From Turritopsis dohrnii (taxonomy: Eukaryota > Cnidaria > Hydrozoa > Anthoathecata > Oceaniidae): a stretch of DNA of 64,000 bases. Shown piece after piece: positions 41,453 through 52,698 of this stretch. A model generated the notes under the pieces. That model did no database searches. It was given only the letters and a program-made list of their open reading frames with translations, and was not told where the DNA came from. The stretch spans positions 496,001 through 560,000 of the forward strand of contig BQMF02000176.1 of assembly GCA_027922465.2 (NCBI GenBank), in the 5' to 3' direction. A program made the position numbers and the translations under genes. Position 1 is the first letter of the stretch. Each line of letters opens with the position of its first letter.

Positions 41453-41870
41453 ATTGATGCTCAGTCAACAAATAATTTTAGTGTGCTTTAAAAAGTATAG
41501 AAACCTTACTTCTAGAATATAAGAGATTGTCAAAAAGGTCAACAAACAATCTATTCCCATCCTCAACTTACATTGAAGGTATTGGTTTCCCAGAAACAAA
41601 CCTCAAAGCAAAGCCTTCCCGGGGAAAGGGGGAAAATGTCTACTTAACTCTAACTAAGAATGACAACTTTGCATTTTGGTAAGTAGTCCATGTACCGTAG
41701 AAACGGGAAAATCAGCCTAAAAGCCATCTGAGTGAATTCTACTTGGGAAATCTGATGTAAGTGAGCCAAATTGCACTTTTTGTATGACCCTGTAGGAGGT
41801 TTCATCGAGTTACGGCGGCCAAAATGCATCTCTCAGTTAGTATTTTGATGACAATATTTGATCTTGCCAA
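41453..41870. other. Spacer, no clear gene
   Basis: A frame around 41530-41680 (FPETNLKAKPSRGKGENVYL) is open for about 50 codons, but no family was recognised. Confidence 0.3.
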
Positions 41871-43050
41871 ATGAGCTCCGTTCCACTAAAAAGCTACACT
41901 CCGCAAAAAAGAAATTCCAAGCATCCAAATGTTGGTGACATACTCAGTCGAGCTGTTAACAAACCGACGTTTAATGGTTATAACGAAATAAATCATCGAG
42001 GCACCAACGGTTCAACCGGCAGGTCGTTCGAAGGCATTTTGTCCAAAAAAAGAAAGAATTTCCGTCAGCCAGTATGCGCTTCATCGGAGCTGTTATACTG
42101 TCACACGCTAAACTATCAATTGCTGGTATGATCCATAAAATCGTCGTCATGTGTACACAACCATCAGACAGGTAAAGAAATGTTGTATGAGGTTAGAGCA
42201 ACATCATTTTTACTAACGTATAAATTTTTTTTATTAATAGATTACATAATGAAATGAACAAGTATGGCATTATGAAGATATTTCCTTACTTGATATTAAC
42301 AGACACAGACTCGTGCAGTTTTCAGTTTCACGTTTTGGTAGACGACAAACGTGAGGGTGTGAGTAAACTTGACGAAGACAGTGTGTACGACTGGCTAATT
42401 CAACAAATATGTGTAGAAAACACAACAGTATAGACATGTCGGATGAGTATTTTGATAAGTTCAATTTACCCGACAAGTCGTTAAAGAAAAAGTTGGGTTA
42501 TTATGCGTTTGAACACGTGTTTGAGCTGTACCTTGACGCTGACACGAACGAAACAAAGCGTTCACACATCAACGTCTGTGTTGCAACGCAACGGAAAGAA
42601 TATCTGGAGGAATTGTCTAACGAATCGTTTTCCTTCAAGATAACAAAACAAAACCAAGCGTGACGAAAACGCAACTGGAGGAAACGAGGTGCGACGTATC
42701 GACAAAAAGCGTATCTGTTGCGCATTTACAATTTACACGAGTTAAGGGATGGCAAAGGTGAAGTAATTAATATCGCCACTATGGAACAAAATCGATTGCA
42801 GCTGGTGAAGAATTCAATGAAAAAGGTGACGGTGATGAAGAAAATTTTTTGTAACATGGGTGATAAAAACTATATATTTTCTAATAGCGGAGTATTATCA
42901 CTGCCACACAATCATCGTTTGTTGCGTGAAGCGTACGTTTACTGTTTTGATGAAATGTACGAAAAGTATAACACGATTAAATTTCGCTCGATGACGCGGC
43001 AGCGAGGTCAACAACAAAAACAAAAGTTGGGTGAAGAAGAAGAGAATTGA
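41871..43050 (+). pseudogene. Type-B DNA polymerase relic (Polinton-like)
   Basis: Broken frames share features with the C-terminal half of protein-primed family B polymerases of Polinton/Maverick elements. VNKPTFNGYNEIN lies near 41955. At about 42240-42400 comes a helical lead into FPYLILTDTDSCSFQF, where DTDS is polymerase motif C with its catalytic Asp pair. A frame shift lies near 42410, followed by DMSDEYFDKFNLPDKSLKKK and GYYAFEH, a stop at 42661, then LRIYNLHELRDGKGEV and a conserved-looking tail ending GEEEEN at 43050. Exonuclease motifs, motif A and capsid or integrase genes are not present here. It is an old insertion fragment within the composite gene's last intron. Confidence 0.6.
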
Positions 43051-44019
43051 CGGTTTGTTGAAGAATAAGAAAAGCAAATGCTTAAGATTGAACGAAAAAT
43101 TACAAATAGAAAGCAATGTTTTTAAGAAAAAGAGAGGTAAGTGATGAATTTATATTACAAAGTTATTTGCAGCCATCAGTGTTAGTTGGGAAAAGGGAAC
43201 TTGATTTAAAGTATTAATTTCAAAAGATATATTTTGATAGTGGTTGTTTTTTTGCAGACTTCTGAATAATGCATATTTTGATATAAAACCATACACTCAT
43301 TTTTAAAACATAAAGTTTTGTTAGTAAGATAAAGGTTATTGAAATCGAAATGTAAAAATGTAGAATGATAAAATTACGATAAGGTAATAAGTCAAACACT
43401 TGGTAATGAGAGGAAAAAAGTTTAATTGGAGTTATTCGTCCAGTCTCTATGATAAGGTGACATGATAATCTCCGGACTAAACCATTTAACTGAGACATAA
43501 AAACTGACTTGATATTTTTTCAGTTTTGTGGTAAGACCGATGAAAATGATTGAGCTGGAACTGCCTAAAGGGAAGAAATTTTAGCGGGAAGAAAATTTGG
43601 CAGTTTTGCCAAAAATCCGCCAAATTAAGTTCCGGCCAAAATTACGAAGTTTAGGCTCCCGCCAAATTTAAAGATTTTTTCCAAAATTTTTAATTATCTT
43701 AATATATGACATTATTCCTTCGAAATAGGATCAATTTAATAATAAGTGATGAATGTATCTGCTGGAACATTGTGATTTCCTTTTGGCAGTTTTTGTATTT
43801 GCTTTAAAAAACACTTTCTTTAGTTGAAAAAAATTCAACAGTTTGGTCACCTGCCAAATGGAATTTCCCCCTATATTTAGGCTTTTTTTTCACAACCGCC
43901 AAATTTTCTTCCCTTACAGTGTAATGTACACAAGGCGTTGAATGGACTTAAATGAAAGTATCATTTCGTAGTGTCATCTGGAAGCTGGTTTTTGCCAAAA
44001 CTTCACTTTTTGTACTTAT
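43051..44019. other. Spacer, no gene seen
   Basis: AT-rich. Around 43590-43920 the words GCCAAA(TT) and AATTTTGGC recur in inverted orientation, suggesting a decayed hairpin element. No coding signal. Confidence 0.4.
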
Positions 44020-44445
44020 TTAATGACATTTTAGGCATGCCAATAATACTTTTTAAAAGATGCTGGAAAGTGGATGTAATACATTTTGACAACGTTTTGT
44101 GGGGACTTCAAATTATTTGTAGACGTGTGTTAGGAATTTCAAAACTTGATTTTTCTGAAACCGTGTTGTGGGGCCGCAACGGTATGAACTTTCCATTTAG
44201 CCCAAATTTCATCGTTCGTGCATATTTAAGGGCATTTTAGACATGCCCATAAATATTTTAGAAGATTCTGGAAGTTTGACAGAATACATTTTGAAAACGC
44301 TTTGTGGGGACTTCAAATTATACTTAAACCGTGTTGTGGGGCCGCAACGGTATCAACTTTCCATTTTGCCCAAATTTCATCGTTCGTGCATATTTAATGG
44401 AAATTTAGGCATGCCCATAAATCTTTTAGAAGATTCGTATTGTTA
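44020..44445. repeat. Tandem repeat, about 170-205 bp unit
   Basis: Two and a partial copies of a unit. It contains AGGCATGCC, TTGTGGGGACTTCAAATTAT, CCGTGTTGTGGGGCCGCAAC and TTTCATCGTTCGTGCATATT, recurring at about 44024, 44229 and 44398. The open frames across it reflect the repeat. Confidence 0.75.
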
Positions 44446-44778
44446 CAGTTGACTCCTAATTCAACACTATAATTTGATAACCTTCCTAATTCGATCTAAA
44501 TTTTTGATCCCTACAAGGAAATTCTCTCTAATTCGATTTCTAGCGTGTAAAGAGGGCCTTACCACAGTTTTGAAATCTTGAATTCCAAGTTTTGTGTAAA
44601 CAAAGACGCTGAAACTCAAAATATGGCTGCTGCACCCAACAAACGTAATCAAAATGATTGATTTTTCTTTTCTAACTAGTTTACCGCCTTAAAATCAAAT
44701 TAAAGAGACACTCCTTTATTTGATTCTAATTCAATAAAAATTCCATCCTCGTTGCAAATCGATTTAGAGAGTCAACTG
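44446..44778. mobile_element. pogo/Tc1-mariner-type MITE
   Basis: A 333-bp element with ends CAGTTGACTC(C/T)(T)AATTC-type, inverted at the right as GAGAGTCAACTG. CAGTTGACTC termini are typical of pogo/Tigger-like elements. It has no coding capacity. TA lies on the left flank, but the right flank has drifted. Confidence 0.6.
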
Positions 44779-45102
44779 ATTTAGTTTTTGGCGGTTCACC
44801 GAATTCAAAAATTAGCTGGGACAAGCTTTGGGGACAGCTTCAACGCAGTTTAAGTCAAATTTTGCGAAGCTTAATGCCTGCGAAAGTTTATCCCAATAAA
44901 GTTAAAGTAATCAAGAGGCATTGGTAACAAGAAAAGAAACACAAGGCTTGCACCAGAACTTTAGGCAACATTATCTGAATATAGACTTTCATTTATTAAT
45001 TAACGAATACAAGGCTAGCCTAGTGTTGTGATACATGAAGTAGGTGTCTGTATTACAATATTAATGAAACAAACATTCATTTATGCATTCTTTCCTTAAT
45101 AG
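44779..45102. other. Intron, no gene seen
   Basis: AT-rich. Leads into the acceptor CCTTAATAG of the Myb-like exon. Confidence 0.4.
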
Positions 45103-45343
45103 GTGGAACAATATTGAAACGAAAGTGGACTATCGAACAAGCGGAGGTAATTTTGAAAGAATGCCATGCATGGGCATGTCGTTGCAAAATCACTGCTGGG
45201 GAAAGATGAATGCTTACAATTGATTTCAAACAATAAATGCTTACGAGACCGCATATGTTCAAATATTAAGGACTATTTAGAAATTACAAAGTTTCTTTAT
45301 CCAGGAAACATAAAGTGTCCTAAAATTGGAAATATTATAAGGT
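45103..45343 (+). pseudogene. Myb-like C-terminal exon of the composite gene
   Basis: After TTAATAG the frame reads GTILKRKWTIEQAEVILKEC. Following a +1 shift near 45197 (a GGGG run) it continues as GKDECLQLISNNKCLRDRIC and SNIKDYLEI. The layout of basic residues, a Trp-x3-E/Q helix, GK.EC, a Leu-x-x-Arg helix and an IK.Y helix resembles the Myb/SANT-like terminal module that follows the recombinase-like domain in proteins of this type. It is co-oriented with the recombinase exon 7.6 kb upstream; three insertions lie in between. It is probably the last exon of copy B, and the shift shows that it too has decayed. Confidence 0.5.
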
Positions 45344-48236
45344 GACGTTAGCTAGAAATTGAAAATATTTATCGTAGCTTTTTATAGGTTATTTGAAAAC
45401 GGTTTTGTCACTATTTCGTTATGCAGTTTTTTTTGAATATCTTTTTTATGTTATGTCGAAAACGGTTTTGTTACTATTTTGTTGTGCAGTTTTATTGAAG
45501 TTTTTTTGAGCTTTTCCCTTAGGTAAATTGAAGCTTATTTAGTTTTGTTATGAGAATTTAGCCCGAAGTGATGTACAGGGGGAAAGCATGTCAACTTTAA
45601 TCAGTTTTGTTCACTTACTACTTCATTCCATAGGTTTTTTTAATAGAAATTGCATTTCTTGACCTCTTGGTTGGCTGCATATAAATTGTAGTAGACACAT
45701 AGGAAGTTATAACCCCTATCAACCGAGTGATGAAGATTGTAATATGTGTCTTATTATAATAATCCGCGATTGTGCATACCACTTTTATTTTAGAGAGTGA
45801 TATATTTAGTTTGAATTTACGGTCATCGTCCTCTTATGTGTGCGTAAAACCACGTAGAGGCGAGAGACACTTTTTTCACAATCATTCCAAAAGCACCTGG
45901 CATCATTTGACGTCAGTTTTTTTATGATCACACAGGGAATCATTGCATTGCATCCCCAATCGAACGCGACGTTTTTGGGGAAATATCTCGAGAACCAATT
46001 GGGATAAACTGACGTTTTTTGGGGTCCGCGATACGGGTGAACGGTAGACGCAACATTTGGGCCCAAATTTTATTTGGTACTGCGGCTATGACGTCATCAA
46101 TATCTTTGATCGACGATACCTCTGCAATGGTTGGTCGTAGCGAAACGATCCCATTTATTTTTTTGATCAGTCTTTCGAGCTCTACGACATGGGTACACTT
46201 TTGAGTTGGAATTCTATGATTTTTTTTTCGTCACGGGGTACGTACATGGGAATGGTGGATTTGACCTAATGTTTCCGAAGTTAAGTTCGGGATACCCGGG
46301 ATACTAGTATTTTTATAATTTTATTGAAAGAACTTAACATGTTCAAATGACAAGAATTATTTTTGCTGCATCATTGAATTCCTTTTCGTTTTCTCTGTGG
46401 ATCAATCGACCAAGGGTTGAGGTTTGAGTATATGTATTACCATGGAGTTGGTACATATCAAATAAAAACTATATGTCATGAGAACAAACCCAATTCGTTA
46501 ACGAGAGCGACTTCTGTTTCGTTATATTTCAGCTTTTGTAACCCTTTTATATAAATATGAGTTTATAGAAGAAAATGCATTATAAATATTGCTTATTCAA
46601 TTTGTATATCTGAAGTCCCTTTAACTACAAAATGAAATATACACACAGTTCCCCGCAAAGTTACACAGGCACAAAAACACATGCGCTATGGTAACCTTCA
46701 GATTATTGAAATTATGACCATTTCTATTGGACTTGTTACGATTTATCAGATGTTGTTCTGGGGACCGAATGTATGTCCCCACAATTACAGCAGTTCCCAT
46801 AAGGCTGGTGTGTATTCCATGTTAAGTCCCCATAACATAGGTCATATTAGAACACACACACACATACACACACATACGTACATCGACCGAGTTGTGGAAC
46901 ATGTTCAATTTCTGTCCCCGTTATGAGGGCAAAGTCCCTCAAAAAATGTGTATCTTAAACGGTTGTTAGATGACCTCTCTTTTTCACGCCAACTAATGTA
47001 TTTTGCGCCATCATTTGCGTCCATTGTACTCACAACTTTTCCAGCTATACGCCTTGTCCATAAAGTGAAAACACATGTTGTGGGAGCCTTCGTAAATGGT
47101 AGCACCGTGTTGTGGGCCATGTAAACATAGTCATTTCAGCGCTATGGGGGCATGTTTTGTTTCCCATTTTAATCCCTAATGGAGTTGAAGATGGTTGTCT
47201 AAAAGACGTTAAAGATAAAAAACCCTTGTTGTGGGCCTTGAATCTATCTATTTAGGCGGGAAATGCGCTGTTTTTGCCACGGGGGTAACTGTACTTGTTG
47301 GGGAAAGAGGTTTGAGTCAAACATTAACTGTTATTGCCATTGATTTGCCACCCGTTTGCATTTTCTACCGCCAAAAACCATACACGCAGTGTGGGCCTGC
47401 ACATTGTGCAGCAGATGTTTATTGGAATTTTCTTGTGTCAGAGTGTATGTGACCCGATGCACCTGATAAAAGAAGTACATTGGCGATGATATAGGTAACA
47501 ATTTCACTAATATTTGGAACAGACACTTCAGTTAAGGAAATATATATTATGTGGTGAATGTTATATATCACATTGTGGTATTCACTTGCAAGGTCTTTAC
47601 TCTTATCGAAAAGTGACCTGTTCCATGATAAAAGGGATTTAATTTCGCGCATTTGAAATCAATTTATTTTGCATTTATTTTGAAATCAATGTATTTTATC
47701 AAAACTTAACTTCCGCTTGTCTTTATCACCCACATTCTTTGTTTAAAATAGTTTTGTAAGCAAATTTATATTATTTATATTACAAAAGAAAATAAGTCCC
47801 GTTTTGGAAAAATAATTTTGTGCGCATAAAGCTATTTTCAGCGTATATTCTGTCCTAAAGTTTTTGCGCGATTATCTTGCATTACAAAAAGCTTTGTGCT
47901 AAAGTAAAAAATAATGCATTTTTTACAAAACTTATCAACTCTTCTGCCATGAAAATCACGATGAAATAGTTATAATACTTATTCAGTTAATTAGAACTTG
48001 AAAATGACAACAAAATTTATGGTAACTTTGATGTTGATAAGAGAGAGAAAGTGAAGGTTGAAATACACAATCCGTTTAAACCTTCGGTTTAACCTGACGG
48101 ATGACTCATAGATGACAGATGACTCATAGGTCGAAACCTTTGCAATTTTTTGTGTCAGTTTATATCAGTTTAAAAGTTTTAAAAGTATCATTTTTGTTAA
48201 AAATTATTCTATTATTAAAAATTCTATTACCGGTCG
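45344..48236. other. Long spacer, no gene seen
   Basis: About 2.9 kb. A locally GC-richer part (45900-46300) and the words TTGTGGG/CCCCACA (46740-47400) look like decayed repeats. A CA-rich microsatellite lies at about 46852-46880. No frame has motif support. Confidence 0.4.
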
Positions 48237-48237
48237 T

Positions 48238-48430
48238 TGAAAACATGGAACAGCTTGCCAAGATACGTTGTAAATGCTGAAACACTAAACAGCTTCAAGA
48301 ACAATTTAGACGCATATTGGGCTGATCACCCGCAAAGATTTGATCACAAATTACACAAGAACGATTCGTAGAGGCTTGTATTGCCTGAGAATTTGTAATA
48401 CTGAAATAATAATAATAATAATAAAAAAAA
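48238..48430 (+). pseudogene. Non-LTR retrotransposon RT tail with AAT repeats
   Basis: The frame SLKTWNSLPRYVVNAETLNS then FKNNLDAYW ends at TAG near 48370. The WN.LP..VV.A..L..FK..LD..W signature is the extreme C-terminus of many LINE reverse transcriptases. It is followed about 30 bp later by (AAT)n at 48402-48422, the usual simple-repeat 3' tail, so this is a severely 5'-truncated insertion. Confidence 0.75.
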
Positions 48431-48623
48431 TATTTTTAATCATGGTGGGCAACAACAAGTTACCATAAATTTTGTTGTCATTTTCTCATCCACTCAATGC
48501 TCTCAAAATCTGTTTATTGTTGTTTTTTTTAGTGAAACTCATCATAGAGTGAGTGAATGGCATCTATTCTAAAACAGTAGTGCCTGGAAAATACAAAGAA
48601 AAAACCCTATGTGTATAATATAA

Positions 48624-50205
48624 GTGACGGTCCAGGGGAATGTGATAACAAACGATATTAACATAAATAACCTTATTAACGTAAATTATCATAATTAACG
48701 GTTATGGAAAAATTCTATAACGATAATTATCGTAAATTTTTACCGTAAATAATGTTAAAGTTTTGTTACTTTTAGTTAGAACGTGACGATAAATTTCAAT
48801 TTAAATCTTACATCTTGTTGACATTTTCTCAATCATTTTTTTTAATTTTGATCATAACTTTCATCCTACATCCCATCTACATGTTGTGTTTTTTCTTCGA
48901 AGTTATCATAGCGTTGTGAAAAATTCTTAGCCAATGTTCCCATTATACTGGATAGTTTTTGTAATGTTTTAAATTCTATCCGGTATAATGGGAATATTTT
49001 TTTCTGCTGTCGTCACTATAAAACAAACTTTTTTTTTAACTCTTGCGACTTTGATAAAGTTCAAATTATAGATTTCTAATTAGCTTCCCAAAACAAATTC
49101 CGAGTGTAGCGAGGGACAGAAGTGTGCTGTTGTTTTAAATTGCAATAAAAAAATGTTTGTTTTCCTGAATGTATCTCTCCATTTCGAATAACGAAGATGT
49201 TTTCTATTATTCAATGGCGATTATTCGCTCAAACACATTACTTGGTGTGTATACTTTTTATTACAAAACTTGTATGTCTGACGTCAAAGGAATTTTCTTC
49301 TATTTAATTCTTTACCTGTAGTGTTAGTGTTATATTCTGTCTGATCTATTGAAAATATTCTTGTTTACAAAAATGAAATTAAAGGTGCTATTACATATAT
49401 ACATCACATTTGCCGGATGACTGACTCTTTTTACTACTGAGTTGGCTTGTGACATTAAGTATAAAAAAAAAAGTTAAGAAATTTCTTTTTATGCTTTTCT
49501 AGTGGCTACGGTAATAAAATAATAATAAACTGGTTTACATTGACGTAGCAGCTGAGACAGAAGGTTTCTTGAGAAACAGGTTAAAGTTTTAACTGCAAAT
49601 GGAATAATTCGATTTTCTACAAGAGTTTTTTTTGGGGAATGGCTTGAGAATAAAGTGTTCGAAACAATGCACAATGCATGCAAACATTTAATATTAGTTA
49701 CGGAAATGTACATTTATTATCTTCCTTTCCAAACAATTCTTGATTAATGTCAGAAATTAAGGGAACAGAACGATCGTTGTAAACATGTGCAAATGAATTG
49801 TATATCTTTCAGAACAATTGATAGCTTTTATTGAAGCCAAAATTACAATTGTGCGCTTGAAGTATATATAAACATTGTGATATACATTTTCTTTACTTAA
49901 ATAACCACGCTTGTCTTCCCGATTTTTTATTGCTCGAAGCCATGATTTCCTAAAGGATACTTTTAACGAAAATTAATTTACCAGATAACCTGCTGTAACT
50001 CGCATATTACGAACTTAATTCATTTACGTAAATAAAGTTTTTTTTTAAGCGATGTTACGATAATAACGATAATTAACGTAAATGTTTATAGAAAATAACG
50101 GTAATGTATTTTTCTATTAACGTAAATTCTTTTGTTTTATTAACGAAATTTCTGTTAATAATTTACGTTAATATCGTTTGTTATCAAATTCCCCTAGACG
50201 GTCAC
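48624..50205. mobile_element. TIR element, family 1 copy 2 (non-autonomous)
   Basis: A 1,582-bp relative of the element at 711-2078. The left end is GTGACGGTCCAGGGGAATGT then GATAACAAACGATATTAAC; the right end is the inverted form with two or three differences. The same ATTAACGATA-type words fill the subterminal regions (48650-48760 and 50050-50175). No credible gene was found inside. The interior differs from copy 1 as far as can be judged by eye. Confidence 0.8.
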
Positions 50206-50660
50206 TGGAAGAAGATGAATAGATCTTTTTTAAAAAAAAAAACGAAAGGTCAAAGTTTTGACGTAGCAAAGCATCTGTTTTTGTGGACCATTTGTCAGGT
50301 CTAAACGGAAAGTTGAAACTGATCATGTATTTTAGCCTTGAGAGAATGGACCATCCCAACTATGTGAATAGACCTCATATCTACTGTATGAGGACCACTT
50401 CACAGAAAATTATAGTATTAGTCCTAATCAAATAGTACCTTAATTCACTTAATTATTGCACATCTTTTTTTTCACGCACCCTGATTTTGTAAAAGATCAA
50501 ACTTCACGCACTTTTTTAAAAAAAATACATTTTGCCAATTTGCTTAGATTTTGTTTTTGTTAATGTTAAATGAAAATAAGGATGACAATTACTAATAATA
50601 AATTTTTAAAAGCTATAATTTTCATAAGTTTAAGCAAAGTACAGTAAGTTGCACATTTTG
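50206..50660. other. Spacer, no gene seen
   Basis: AT-rich. No feature recognised. Confidence 0.4.
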
Positions 50661-51185
50661 CTGCCATTCACATATATAAAGGTGCGCCGATCAATTACCT
50701 CCCAAGATAGGATGGGCGTTATGTCTTTTTTCTGCAAGTCCCACACATACTTTGGTAGTTCTGTTGGGTTTGATTTGTGTTCGTATTTAAAGCTTGATTT
50801 ATGCGGATACCATCTCTCGTTTTGTGTTTTCTGTCAGCCCAATGTAATAGACACCTTGATCGTTGTCAGATGACTTGACATGGCACTGGTAGATGACTTG
50901 TTTTTTGTGGCATTTTCCATTCAGCAGACAAAGCTCCTTATTTCGGCAGTTACAAGTGTTGTCAATGTGTATTGTGTCGGATAAGACTTTTTTGTTGTGC
51001 GACGAGATGATATTTGAAACGTTTGGCAAGGTACTGTAGCTTACTTTCAGGTTATTTCTATTAAACAGTTTGTGGAACAGATGTTTCTTTGGGAAGTTTT
51101 TGTCGATAATTTTCAGAAATTTTCAGGCCACGTTTGACATTCAAGCTGTATGGTGGATTGAACCAGATCACTTTGCACTGTCTTG
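50661..51185 (-). pseudogene. Penelope-like element, RT end and GIY-YIG part
   Basis: On the minus strand, reading down from about 51185: VIWFNPPYSLNVK, a frame shift, IDKNFPKKHLFHKLFNRNNL, KVSYSTLPNVSNIISSHNKK, then NCRNKELCLLNGKCHKKQVI and VYYIGLTEN, where YIG is the GIY-YIG nuclease start. After another shift FKYEHKSNPTELPKYVWDLQ follows. The Cys-rich linker and the downstream GIY-YIG are diagnostic of Penelope-like retroelements. The reverse transcriptase core and nuclease end are missing. At least two shifts make it a relic. Confidence 0.75.
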
Positions 51186-52680
51186 ATTGATTGGTAGACT
51201 TGGGGTGTCGTTGAATGCTATCTTTTTATTATTGAACACTATCTTTTAATTGTAATCACTTTTTTTCAACGCATTGTTGTAGAACTTGGAAGAACAATGG
51301 AAAACTTCTTTGTTTGCTGAGTGTTTGTTTCCCTTGAGTATTTTGTAATTGAAATCATATCATAGTAAAAAAGAAAAATATGATGTGTAAAAATTAAAAA
51401 TTCGGAATTCATTCACTTACATTTTGAAGAGAATCATGAAAGTTTAATGTCAAATGTCTTTTATATAACACTCTTTTATAGGCATAGTAAAAATACTTAT
51501 GTAAGTTTTGAGATTTTTAACTCCAATGAAAGTTTTAATCCAATGACTATTAAGATATAATTTTTATGAACCAATGATGAAAGTGTAGCACTCTCTCACA
51601 GATGTCCACCTGCTATTTTGGATGTACGAAACTGCAAAAATGGTCTAGGTTTGGACAGTGAAGAAAAAAAACCAGACGGTTTTAAAGTATTTCTTGCTTT
51701 ACGAAAACTGCTTTTAGATATAGTTGTCTTCTTTTGAATTTTCCCTTAACACTTTTTCACCTGAAAACCAAAAAAAATTGTGCACAACTAATTTTGCATT
51801 ATATCTAATTTTTGTGCATTTGTAATTTTGCCTAACTTATTTTTCGCGCACCGTCATGTGTGGAAAGGAAATATGAGCGTGAAAATTTAGTGATGGTAAT
51901 CAAAAATTCCATTTTTTAAGAAAATGGCATGTTTCACTAAACAGGTTGATTTGATGCCAAAATGATTCAATCAATGTATCAATTTAGGCTTCTTTAAATC
52001 TTTTCATTAATGACCGACCATTCGTATATTTAGGTGCTCCTCATGGGCGTTTTGACCAAACCCAACAAGATGCATTTTATGTGGGAGACAGTACCAAGAC
52101 ATGCAAATAACATGACCGACCCATCTCAGTTGTTGACAAGTGTCAATTGTTGTGAGTTTATGTATCTACCTTTGAGTACAGTTGCTAAATTTAACAGAAT
52201 GGAATAACTGACTGTGAGTTTAATCCGAAAACAGAGAAGGTGGAGAGAACAGTTTATAGGTTTATTATTTTTTATTAATTTTTTGTGTGTTACTGTTTAG
52301 GTAAATGGTTAATATGATAAAGGCTAAAAATGTGAAATAAAAAAACATGAATTGTTGTTAAGAAAGTTTTGTTTTTAGCTGGGTCATGCAAGGAATTAGA
52401 TTATAGCAGTGTGAATTAACCCACTCAGCTTTTCAGAACTCAGATTGATGTTTGGGAGGAGTGTCTCGTTGATCAATTCATGTCATTACAGCTTCTGTAG
52501 CCCAAATGGGGAATTAAATACTAGGACCTTCTTCACATGACCTTGTAGATGACTGTACCTTCAGGAAATGATGGGATGTTTCTGAATAAAAATTTGAGTA
52601 AAGTAATTTTCTTAGGAAAATATTTCTCACATTGAAATGAAAATTCTACCATTGATAATGATAAATGAGCTCTTCATAGA
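51186..52680. other. Spacer, no gene seen
   Basis: About 1.5 kb of AT-rich DNA. No frame has motif support. Confidence 0.4.
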
Positions 52681-52698
52681 GCTTATTCAAGAGTAAGC

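Noticed and set aside
44243..44452. ORF over the tandem repeat
   Set aside because: Open only because the repeat unit happens to lack stops; the reading is not protein-like.
46262..46310. 5S rRNA-like stretch (CCGAAGTTAAGTTCGGG)
   Set aside because: Only a short CCGAAGTTAAG-like match; no flanking 5S helices or pol III terminator, so a chance or degenerate match.
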